Shown piece after piece: positions 1 through 8,823 of a DNA stretch of 64,000 bases (positions are counted from its first letter, which is position 1; each line of letters starts with the position of its first letter). The position numbers and the translations under genes were made by a program. The DNA comes from Mesorhabditis belari (taxonomy: Eukaryota; Nematoda; Chromadorea; Rhabditida; Rhabditidae), in assembly GCA_958450365.1 (NCBI GenBank), contig CAUEEP010000760.1, forward strand, positions 755,462 to 819,461. Direction: 5' to 3'. Below the pieces are notes generated by a model. The model ran no database searches. It was not told where the DNA came from and was given only the letters and a program-made list of their open reading frames with translations.

Positions 1-159
1 CCCAAAGTGAACCCACATATATTAAGGTAATTTTAGAGCTCACTAGTGAGAGGCATGAACTCAAAACAAAAAAACGATGAAATATACGATAGAAAATAAA
101 AAGAAAACAACGAAATCAAGCATTGGAATACCAAAATAAACAAAAAAGCCAAGGATTTA

Positions 160-250
160 GCTGCAAAAAGGATCGAACTCGAGCAAAGGGATGCCCAGGT
201 CAGTCCCAGTACAATCCCCTTATCCACTGCACCACTAAGGCACCACTAAG
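160..250 (-). repeat. tRNA-derived repeat head (SINE-like)
   Basis: Read on the minus strand, this stretch has an A-box-like segment (TTAGTGGTGCAGTGGATAAG) followed by a B-box-like GAGTTCGATCC, the split promoter of RNA polymerase III. The arms do not fold into a proper cloverleaf, so a tRNA-derived SINE or pseudogene is more likely than a working tRNA. Confidence 0.5.
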
Positions 251-455
251 CGTGCACCACTAAGCGTGCACCACTAAGCGTGCACCACTAAGCGTGCACC
301 ACTAAGCGTGCACCACTAAGCGTGCACCACAAGCGACCACTAAGCGGCACCACAGGACCACACGCGTGCACCACGCAGGGCACCACTAAGCGCACCACGT
401 GACCAAGGTGCACCACCAGGCGGGGCACCACTAAGCGTGCCCAGCGGCACCACCT
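243..455. repeat. 14-nt minisatellite (ACCACTAAGCGTGC)
   Basis: Tandem, partly degenerate copies of ACCACTAAGCGTGC. The array grows out of the 5' end of the neighbouring tRNA-like sequence, which contains the same CACCACTAAG word, so it probably arose by expansion of that end. Confidence 0.75.
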
Positions 456-640
456 AAGCGAGGGTCTAGATGCCTCAAATAGCCTCGAGTGTCTGAATGC
501 CTCAAGCCTTTTGGCCAAATATCCTGCGTTACAGGAATCGAGGGCAAAAACTAAAAACGGCATCGGATTCCCCGTGAAATTCTCTACAAAATGGTCTGGG
601 TTCGGTTTTGAAAGGCCATGCCTCTCCCTAGTTAGTTCAC

Positions 641-944
641 CTTTTCCTTCGGCAAACTTCAAATAGTACTCGTGCGCTTCGGCGAAAGTTGAGAACTTTT
701 TCTGGAGTGCTTGTGGATAGTCAGCAATCTAGGCTTTACTTTAGCGAAAGATTTTCTTCTGAACAAACCGATTTCTTCACTTCATCATATTCGACAAAAA
801 CTCCAATAGTTTTGCCTCGAGCTACCGCGTAAAATGTGGAGGCTTTTGTGTCTTCTGGGACAACTGAAACAGTTATCTTAAAGGTTTTCTTAAAGGTCGA
901 ACTCTGTGCAAATTTTTCGCGTAAATCTTTTGAATATAAAGTCT
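641..944 (-). CDS. RNase H1-type RNA:DNA hybrid-binding domain gene, partial (two exons)
   Basis: Two exons fit on the minus strand: 944-769 and 728-641, joined by a 40-nt intron (GTTTGT...CCTAG). The frame reads TFYAVARGKTIGVF, then EYDEVKKS, then IADYPQALQKKFSTFAEAHE. This is the layout of the RNase H1 N-terminal hybrid-binding domain (YAV.RG...GI.., W/Y.E....V, .YP.A..KKF.T..EA). Before the domain the exon holds about 36 further codons (SKDLREKFAQSSTFKKTFKI), which may be a linker or the end of an earlier domain. The first exon starts at phase 1 after TTGTTCTTTAG. The second ends at a GTGAAC donor, so the gene continues to lower coordinates, probably beyond the window. No catalytic RNase H domain is visible here. 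The family is clear; the gene boundaries are not. Confidence 0.7.
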
Positions 945-1638
945 CTAAAGAACAAGTTGTGCACTAGCAATGCCCATTAATTAGTTGTGCAAGTTGTGCA
1001 CTAACAATAGAGCCAATTATAGCTTAAAATCAGACAAAATCTGTGTCAATCTGCTTAAATCTCTATTCACAGTTTATTAAACCACAGTATTTACGGGAAT
1101 TTATCGTAAATACTTTAAGCCACCGCTTTAAGCGTAAGCCACCGCCATAATGACGGACTTACAGTCGCTTAGTCTAACGTTGAACGTCCCTTTCTACAGT
1201 GCCTGTCCTAAAATCCTAATGGCCTAAAATTTGAGTTAAGCTACAACCGATTGTCACTCTAAAGTTCTCAAACATTGAATACTTAGCCTTCAATACTTCA
1301 ATACTTCAAATGAGCTTCAATACTTCAAACATAACCTAGACTAGCTCCAATATCTTAAAACCAGCTTTCGGCCCACCTTTCGGCGGGCAGGCCCACGTTT
1401 TCCACACAATCTAAGCCCCGCCCCTTTTTCCTAGACAGACGGACGTCTCTTCTGTATTATATATAGAGTTGAGCTGCAACTGATTGAACTGATTGTACTG
1501 ATCTCAACTGAGCTACTCTAAAGGCCCCAAAACATTTAATACTTAGCTACAACTTAGCTGTAAATGAGCTGAAATCTTAAACATAGCTTAGATTTGCTCT
1601 AAAATTGTACTGTTCTGGATGAGGAATACGGTTAACTA

Positions 1639-2197
1639 TTGAGTTGGTGAATTGAAAACTCATTGTCATATGTGACAGTTTGAGCACTTTCTTCGAAAGA
1701 AACCCATTTTGGTGTCAATGGAAAAGTTGTAGAGAATCAAAAATTAGGCTTATATCCAAAATTTCAGAAAGATTCAAAAACTGGTTTTTGAAGAAATGCC
1801 AAATTTACGAATTTTTACAAAACTTTTTAAGCGAAACTACTAAGTGTATCTTTTTGGAAATTTGGCTATAAGCCTAATTTTTGATTCTCTACAACTTTTC
1901 TATTAAGACCAAAATGGGTTTCTTTTGAAGAAAGTGCTCAAACTGGGAGTCCAGTCCTCCATTCTCAAGGTCCAGTCCTCCATTCTTGAGTCTCACACTT
2001 GTCTCACACACAAAACAAAATCCTACTACGAAAGAGGAATCAATCTACAAAAGAGGAACAAATTGCCTGTAAAATGGGCAGAAGTCGTCAATAATAATGG
2101 AAATTGTTTGGAATGAATTGATGGATTTATGCGGAATAAGTTTTAGTTCAAAATCCGGCAGTTTTTTTAGTTCAAAGTCTGGCATTCAGCAACCCAA
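1639..2197 (+). mobile_element. Mariner-derived element, family A copy 1
   Basis: The element begins TTGAGTTGGTGAATTG after a TA and ends in AACCCAA before a TA. A near-complete copy lies at 55237-55764. Near the 3' end a short frame reads LPVKWAEVVNNNGNCLE and stops; this resembles the extreme C-terminus of mariner transposases (GI..LP.RW..VV...G.Y), so the family probably derives from an autonomous mariner. Confidence 0.75.
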
Positions 2198-2198
2198 T

Positions 2199-2590
2199 AT
2201 TTTGTATATCCCAAATCGAGAATCATTCAAATCAAAACAACAGTTTATCTGGTTTATTCAATAGCTTTTACATTGCATGATTGTTCTATTTTAGATTACA
2301 GGTGTACTATAAAGTATTCCTTTGAAGTACCGCCGCCAAGTGTCCCGCGGTGTCTGTTATTTGCGTTTTTCTTGGCGCTCACTTAACCAATTTGGCTATA
2401 CTTGGTTTTATTCGATAGCCCTGATCGATAGCTATCAAATTAAACCAAGTGTAGCTAAATCTGTCAAATGAGCGGCAAGAAAAACGCAAAAAAGTAGCTT
2501 GCCTCTGACAAGAGGGACACTTGGTGGCGGTACTTCTAAAGTATTCTGTAAAGTCACGATTTAAGTTCATTCAGTGTCTCAAGAATGTTA
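2199..2590. mobile_element. Foldback MITE with GAAGTACCGCC arms, copy 1
   Basis: Inverted arms of about 22 bp lie at 2324-2345 and 2515-2536 (GAAGTACCGCCGCCAAGTG and its complement). They enclose about 170 bp that also has inverted symmetry (CTTGGTTTTATTCGATAGC...). The same block follows family A at 55.8-56.1 kb, so about 900 bp is shared between the two ends of the window. Confidence 0.75.
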
Positions 2591-2659
2591 AAAGAATGAA
2601 AAAAGAATTCCCCATACAGTTTAAATTTAGACCTTGCCCCTTTTGATTACTATTTATTC

Positions 2660-2898
2660 CGGATCATGAGTAATGAGCTTGCGGGAGAACACTTCGATTC
2701 GGAAGAAGCAGTCAAAAATTGGCTTTAAAAGTTTTTTGATTCAAAACCAAAATCCTACTACGAAAGCGGAATCCGCAAATTGCCTGTAAAATGGGCAGAA
2801 GTCGTCAATAATAATGGAAATTATTTGGAATGAATTGATGGCTTTATGTTGCATTAATTTTAGTTCAAAGTCCCGCAGTTTTCAATTCACCAACCCAA
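2660..2898 (+). pseudogene. Mariner transposase C-terminal remnant (family A)
   Basis: The plus strand reads GEHFDSEEAVKNWL, a stop, then FFDSKPKSYYESGIRKLPVK and WAEVVNNNGNYLE before a stop. It ends in a CCAACCCAATA terminus. This matches the C-terminal tail of mariner transposases, which follows the third catalytic Asp region. One in-frame stop and the missing front show that it is dead. Confidence 0.65.
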
Positions 2899-3082
2899 TA
2901 ATAATAGCTAATTTTCCCTTTGTAAATAACCGCCGTAAGAGTCACAAGCACGCCTTAAGCCGCTTGTGATTCTGTTGGCCGCCATTCTTAAAAGCAAATT
3001 GATCTGTTAAATGCTAAGGGTGTTAAATGCTGGTCTCCGTAAGAGTCAAAAGTATCGATCAAAATGTACCAATAATTTGCAG

Positions 3083-4469
3083 AACTGTGGCCGTGCCAAA
3101 CGAAGTATTTCCGCTAACGTTCGCTCTGCTCCCAAGAATACTTGGACTGTGAAAGGGTAAGTGATAAAGAATTTCACGAATCACGAACTTTTTGTCGACG
3201 TAGCCTTTCGCTCGTTCAAATATTTCTCAGCCTCTTTCTTGTCGTCAAACTTTTTGTAGACAGCTTGCGGAAAATCATCAATCTAATCTAATCATTTTCG
3301 ACATTTTTCTTTTCAATTCACCTGTTTCTTTGCTTCATTCCAATCCTCAAATAAACCTCGTTTAAAACCATGAGCAACCGCGTAAAATTTTGACATTCTA
3401 ATAACAAATGAGAATAGCTAAAAATTCAAATGAGAATAGCTAAAAATTCATATGATTGACAGCTGTTTACACGGGTTTTTTTTCGTTTAACGCGTGTTTC
3501 ATGTTGTCAAAATTGAAAAGGGTTTATTGAGAGCAAACAAAAAAAGAAAGAGAAAGTGAAAAAGCTGCAAAAGACTTCAAAAAACTCCAAAAAATCAATA
3601 TTCTCTTGCATTTCTAGTAAAATAAACAAAAACCGTTGCCTTTTCAATAAACAAAAATGAAATATAGAGTTGCTTGGGATCAAAAAGCAACTGTTTTCAA
3701 AAAGCAACCAAGGTTAAACTGGGAAAGTCTGAGGAAAAGGCAGGCTAGTTCTTGGGTTGCAAAAGGGATCTCTCTAGTTCTTGAGTTGCAAAAGGATCTC
3801 TCTAGACCTCTCTAGACTTATCTTGTTTTTCTCTCTCAATCGTGCTCTCATCGCCGCCGTAGACCCTTTGTGAGGTTGGAAATGTTTTTTTTCTGACTAG
3901 CAAAACAGAAAAAAGTCTTTGCAACGCAGCGGGGTCAAACCAGAGACTTAAATGGCGCTAGCAGCCTATTCACTAGGCCACGAGCTCACATTTGGGAACC
4001 ACAATTTAATTTGGTGATGGGTTGCTCAATTTGATTTGGTGCTCCGATAAACTTTAAGTCCAAATATCTCGAGATTTTAGCACCATCATCCCCAAACGAC
4101 CTAGATATTCAGAATTAATGCAAAAAAACTATTCTAGAAGTTTGTCTCAGCCCGAAAGGCGCGTGCAAATCCGAAAGGCAAAAATGGCTAAAGATTTGAG
4201 GCAAAAATGGTTAAAGATTTGAACTAAAACATTAGAAAAATGTATTTAAATGATTTTTGTGATTTTTGTGATTTTTGGTAGCAAAATGAAGCCTAAAATA
4301 AGGGCTTGAGGGGGGACTGGGTTTGATGCTCTGAGCTTTGGGCAGTAAAAAATCGAAGAGCGAGACAGACTATCTGAAAATTTTGCCCGAACTCGTTAAG
4401 CAGGACTACTTTGAACTATGTAGGTTAAAGAATTCAATAGAAGAAAGGAATATTGACCATTTGAGCTGA
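3083..4469 (+). CDS. Unrecognised gene, last two exons (tentative)
   Basis: Exon 3083-3156 sits between a good acceptor (AATTTGCAG) and a good donor (GG|GTAAGT). It reads NCGRAKRSISANVRSAPKNT and leaves phase 2. Exon 4346-4469, after TTTGGGCAG, needs phase 2 and reads KKSKSETDYLKILPELVKQD, then a further 20 residues to a TGA stop. Phase agreement and codon-like composition support the pair. The intron carries the minus-strand exons at 3181-3396. No upstream exons were found and no family is recognised. Confidence 0.35.
3181..3396 (-). CDS. Small protein with RNase H1 hybrid-binding domain (58 aa)
   Basis: Exon 3396-3322 begins at an ATG and reads MSKFYAVAHGFKRGLFEDWN. After a 39-nt intron, exon 3282-3181 reads IDDFPQAVYKKFDDKKEAEK and runs to a TGA stop. 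Together they make one complete RNase H1 N-terminal hybrid-binding domain: YAVAHG for the YAV.RG start, W.EAKKQI for the W.EC...V segment, then FPQAVYKKF. In RNase H1 this module holds RNA:DNA hybrids and a nuclease domain follows; here a stop comes 33 codons into exon 2. It could be a stand-alone binding protein. It could also be the first exons of the same gene as 641-944, if an unannotated donor before the stop is used. The phases of the obvious donors do not fit a direct join. Confidence 0.65.
3905..3990 (-). repeat. tRNA-like repeat
   Basis: The minus strand has GTGGCCTAGTGAATAGG (A-box-like) and CTGGTTTGACCCCGC (B-box-like) at tRNA spacing. The acceptor and anticodon stems are not convincing, so this is a SINE head or tRNA pseudogene. 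Confidence 0.5.
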
Positions 4470-4499
4470 AAAGCGTTATATCAAATGTAAATTTCACAT

Positions 4500-5250
4500 C
4501 GTTAGATCGAGAATAGTATCGATGTACAGTCTCTATAACGGAATGGAAAGGACTAAAACAATTCTTCCGTTATAGCTTAGCGTCGGCCGGACCAAAATTC
4601 TATTCCGTTATATAGAGCTTTCCGCTATATTGAGTTCCGTTATAGAGGGAGTCGAGAGAGTTGGTGACTATTTTACGGTTTCCAAGCTTTCGCAGAAGCT
4701 CAACACTCTAATCCCCCACTAGATCTCATTGTCAGCTACATTTTCCGACCCCACATCGATAGGTTCTGATAAGCGGTTCTCGAGATTTCGAGCAATTTAG
4801 GCGACGCTCAGGATGCACTACTATTATAGAAAATACCGTATTTAGAATTCCGCTATATGGAGTTTTTTTTAATATGTAGAATGGCTTAGCGTCGGCCGGG
4901 ACCAAAATTCTATTCCGTTATATAGAGCTTTCCGTTATATAGAGCTTTCCGTTATAGAGAGAGTCGAATGTTGCTTTGAACGCAAGTTTGGAGAGTTATA
5001 CGATCTCCATCAAGTTTTTGCAAAGTTTCATTGACGTTCACAGATGTCATCATCCTCATCAAAGCATACTAGTTTCTATTACCGTGTTTTCTCTAATAGT
5101 AGTGCACCCGGGCGAGCCGAGTTGGTGACTATTTACGGTTTCCAAGCTTTTGCAGAAGATCAACACTCTAATCCCCCACTAGATCTCATCGTCAGATGTC
5201 ATCATCCTCATCAAATCATCCTAGTTTCTCGGAAGAGCATCTCTTAAAGT
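4500..5250. repeat. Degenerate MITE remnants
   Basis: Fragments of the family B MITE interior (GAGTTGGTGACTATTT, CCCCCACTAGATCTCAT) are mixed with a second element carrying repeated TCTATAACGGAATGG and TTCCGTTATATAGAGC words. I see no gene. Confidence 0.6.
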
Positions 5251-6030
5251 TCTTGTCATCATTGAAAAACTTCAATATCATTTCGAAGATGAAATTTTGC
5301 ATTATGAAATGCATTTAATCTGACCAAGAGACTACAACGCTCAGGCTCATTTTTGTGCCTCAAAAATTTCATTTTCTACCCTTTCATTTTCTATTCTTTA
5401 TAGTGCACGATAGATCGGTGAAAAGTCTTTTCATTTAAATCCTCTTTCAGATTTGCTTTCTCGATCCCCTGGCAACGCTTTTGAAATGAATTAAGAGCGG
5501 TCTCAAATTGAAGGCTGAAAAATGTCTCTTGAGTTTTGATCTTTCATTTGCTCGACATTTTGACTTTTGGTCTATTTTTTTTCAGCAAAATTTTAACTTG
5601 AAATACATCCAATTTGATTTCAGTTTTGTAATGCTTTAAAAAGTGGTTTATTTTGGCGTTTCTGATTCGGTACTAGACTTTAAAAAGAGGTTTATACACA
5701 CTTCAAAAGAAAAATACAGTCGACTCTTTCTATAACGGAATGGAAGGGACCAAGAAAAAGCTTTTCCATTGTATAGAGCTTTTGGTTATAGAGAGAATTT
5801 CAAGTGCAAAAATTTTTTTATATACGGAGTTATACGGAGTTTTTCAATGCAATTTCATTTACATAAAGTGTTTTATTCATTTCTAAAAAACAATTTCTAA
5901 TAAAAACAATGCGATCGTAGCAAATTTTGTTGAACTAAACTTGTACAAAGTTGTAAAACAAATTCGTTATTTTGAGTTGTTGAGAACGGTGGAGGCGAAT
6001 GTCTTTAAAAGCTTCTTTAGTCAATTTAAT
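5250..6030. other. AT-rich stretch, no gene seen
   Basis: There is no splice-flanked coding frame. A further TCTATAACGGAATGG terminus occurs near 5735, so this is probably old transposon sequence. Confidence 0.4.
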
Positions 6031-6034
6031 GACT

Positions 6035-6300
6035 TACCGTAAATACTGTAAATACTGTACCCTACCCCGCTCGTACAGTCGCGTAGTCACAAAAGTTTTT
6101 TCGTATTTTATTTTTTTCAGAGCGCCCGTCAAAAAATGCGTCTTTGGTATCAAAAAAATAGCTGAGATTCAGGGCTATTTTTTGATACCTAAACGCGCAT
6201 TGTAGCATAAACCAGTGTCGAGAAAAGCTCATCCAAAGCTAGGCTACACAACTCCGCACCGTCATTATGGGGCTGAGGTACTATTACAGTATTTACGGTA
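6035..6300. mobile_element. Family C MITE, copy 1
   Basis: Inverted termini TACCGTAAATACTGTAA and TACTATTACAGTATTTACGG flank an interior with a second inverted pair (TTTGGTATCAAAAAA... / ...TTTTTTGATACCTAA). TA is at both ends. Related copies lie at 27.6, 39.8 and 63.9 kb. Confidence 0.75.
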
Positions 6301-6472
6301 TTTCGTTAATGAGTGATTAATCTGATTAGTTAAATTAGTCAGTTTAGTGTCTGAATAGCTTAACTATTCGAAAGAAAACAAAATCCAAAATTGGCCACTC
6401 TATATAACGGTTAAAAGAGAGGTCGTTAGCTAAGCGCTTCCAAATTTTTCCTCCTTTATAGAGAGTCTCTGT

Positions 6473-6693
6473 TATCGTATTTTCTCTAATAGTAGTGCAC
6501 CCCGGTGAGCCGAGTTGGTGACTATTTACGGTTTCCAAGCTTTCGCAGAAGCTCAATTCTCTAATCCCCCACTAGATCTCATCATCGGCTACATTCACCG
6601 ACCCGACATCGATAGGTTTTGATAAGCGGTTCTCGAGATTTCGACCAATTTAGGCGACGCTCAGGGTGCACGACTATTAGAGAAAATACGGTA
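6473..6693. mobile_element. Family B MITE, copy 1
   Basis: A roughly 220-bp element with inverted termini CGTATTTTCTCTAATAGTAG and CTATTAGAGAAAATACGGTA. Other copies lie at 21.6, 22.1 and 47.9 kb, with fragments at 5.1, 47.7 and 62.3 kb. Confidence 0.8.
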
Positions 6694-6822
6694 TAGAGAT
6701 AGTTATAGAGAGGCTGTGATAGACTTTTCCATTCACAATATGAAAACCAATTTTCTCCGGCTGAACTTAACTGGAATTTGCAGCAAAAATACAACTAAAT
6801 TAAAGGCAAAATTGCTCTCATA

Positions 6823-7342
6823 TTGGGTTGGGGACTATGACTCGGCGCCGAAAATCAAAAAAATTTCTAAAACTTCTATTCGACTTCGTCAAATAATACG
6901 CGTTTGATATCAGTAGAAAAGTTAGCTAATTCTCTACAAAATGACATTTAAAAGAAAACTCAAACAGCGCCTCAGCTCAAGAAAAGGCCATTTTTTCACA
7001 AAAACTACAAAGTGTCATCTAGAAAAAACGGTTGGAGGGGTCTTCCTGCAAATTTGGCAACTTATGTAATTGAATGTGCTCTATCTTTTTTACATAGACA
7101 CCAAAGAAGGTTTATGTGGAAGAAACTGTTCAAACGATGAGTCGGACTCTTTGCCATTTTGATCAGCTGCGTTTGAAAGTTCATAAACTCCACGAAAGAA
7201 AAGCTTTGTGGAATCTCTCAAAAGTCATTTTGTAGAGAAATATTGGATCCTTTTGATGAAAGAAAACGTATATTTAAAGAAGGCTTTATGCGTGCAAAAA
7301 GTGTCTTTAAAGTTTGCCGCTGAGTCATAGTCCCCAACCCAA
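6823..7342. mobile_element. Family D MITE, copy 1
   Basis: A 520-bp element between TA dinucleotides, with termini TTGGGTTGGGGACTATGAC and AGTCATAGTCCCCAACCCAA. A second copy at 30193-30712 shares the interior and the GGCGCCGA motif. Confidence 0.85.
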
Positions 7343-8046
7343 TAGATTTAGGCAAAGTGACACTCTAAAAATTTAAACATAGTGAACAAAATTTGACGCT
7401 CAAAACGAAGAAAATCAGCTCAATCTATCAGCAAGAATAGTTTCTTATCAGAAAATTCTCGTACATGACTGTTCCATCTTTAATCTATCACTTTTTCTTG
7501 CATCTCTTTCATAGCTTAATCCAGAAATAATCCGAAATCTTTGAGAAATCTTTTAGAAAACTTTGAAAAAAGAGTTTCTTTGAGAAATGAACTTCTCAGA
7601 GAACCCCTTCATTTACTAGAGATCGGTATTTTTGAAAACAAAAGCCTACTTTTGCATGAGTGATCTCAGAAATCGACAACAGATCATCTTTTGCAAAAAT
7701 TAGTTTAATCTATTACCAAGAAAAGTTTCTTATCAGAAAATTCTCATACATGACTGTTCCATCCCTAATCTATCACTTTTTCTTTGTTTAATCCCTCGAG
7801 AATTTATTTTCGTTGAGTGTTTTTTCTATGTCATTTGGCTTATTTTTATGAATAATAGACGTCAATCCCCACCTACACTCGTTTTTGAGCGATAAGTCGA
7901 TTCCATGAACTTGTCGTTCTTTAAAATCATCATGATTACTCTCGCGGAGTCGTCTAGAAATGCGATCATCAACTTTAAAAAGAAAAGTGTCTAGTAATGA
8001 ATCAAAAACGAGTCAACACCCTATTTCTTTTTAGTAGCAGTAGCTT
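7343..8046. other. AT-rich intergenic DNA with a short internal duplication
   Basis: Near-identical segments around 7430-7500 and 7700-7790 share TTCTTATCAGAAAATTCTC and ACATGACTGTTCCATC. No coding frame with splice signals was found. Confidence 0.45.
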
Positions 8047-8064
8047 TTGTTAGTAGTTTTCGTT

Positions 8065-8555
8065 ACAACTAGTTTTACAGTTCGTTCGTTCGTACAGTTC
8101 GTTTCGTACAGTTCGTTCGTTCGTACAGTTCGTTCGTTCGTTCGTTCGTTCGTACAGTTTGTTCGATCGTACAGTTCGTTCATTCGTACAGTTCGTTCAT
8201 TCGTACAGTTCGTTCATTCGTACAGTTCGTTCGTTCGTACAGTTCGTTCATTCGTACAGTTCGTTCGTTCGTACAGTTCGTTCGTTCGTCCGTACAGTTC
8301 GTTCGTACAGTTTGTTCGTTCGTACAGTTCGTTCATTCGTACAGTTCGTTCGTTCGTCCGTACAGTTCGTTCGTCCGTACAGTTCGTTCGTACAGTTCGT
8401 TCGTTCGTACAGTTCGTTCGTTCGTACAGTTCGTTCGTTCGTTCGTTCGTTCGTACAGTTCGTTCGTTCGTACAGTTCGTTCGTTCGTTCGTTCGTTCGT
8501 TCGTACAGTTCGTTCGTTCGTACAGTTCGTTCGTTCGTACAGTTCGTTCGTTTTC
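8065..8555. repeat. (GTTCGTTCGTACA)n minisatellite
   Basis: Near-perfect GTTC/GTACA units run for about 490 bp. The array creates overlapping long ORFs on both strands (SFVRTVRSFVQFVRS and similar). These have no gene structure, and the true upstream gene starts at 8824. Confidence 0.9.
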
Positions 8556-8823
8556 TGACTATTAAACCCTACGTTAAATTGCCAAACTGGCCATGAACCT
8601 GGCTGTTTAATGGATGCTCGTTCAGCTTCATGTTTTCCGTTTTTCAAGCTTTCTAAACTTGTTTGGAAAGCTGTTTTTAACAAAATTGATTGTCGATTTT
8701 GTTATGTCTATTTTGTTTATTTTTACTTTAAGTCTAGGTTTCTTTAAGTTTCAGTTCAAAAATCTCAAACTCCATTTCAGTTTCTTCATCTTTTCTTTTG
8801 CAAGTGATTCTTCGTTGACTCGA

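Noticed and set aside
3083..3156. Minus-strand reading of this block as part of the hybrid-binding gene
   Set aside because: Only the plus strand has both a good acceptor and a good donor around it; the minus reading has no donor.
8065..8555. CRISPR array
   Set aside because: This and the other arrays have no unique spacers, no cas genes nearby, and the genome is eukaryotic.
8047..8596. Long ORFs of SFVRTVRSFVQ type on both strands
   Set aside because: Pure minisatellite translation with no splice sites or domain; the receptor starts downstream.
1..8823. Core promoter or TATA-box calls for the three main genes
   Set aside because: AT-rich DNA yields TATA-like words everywhere; nothing distinguishes real promoters here.
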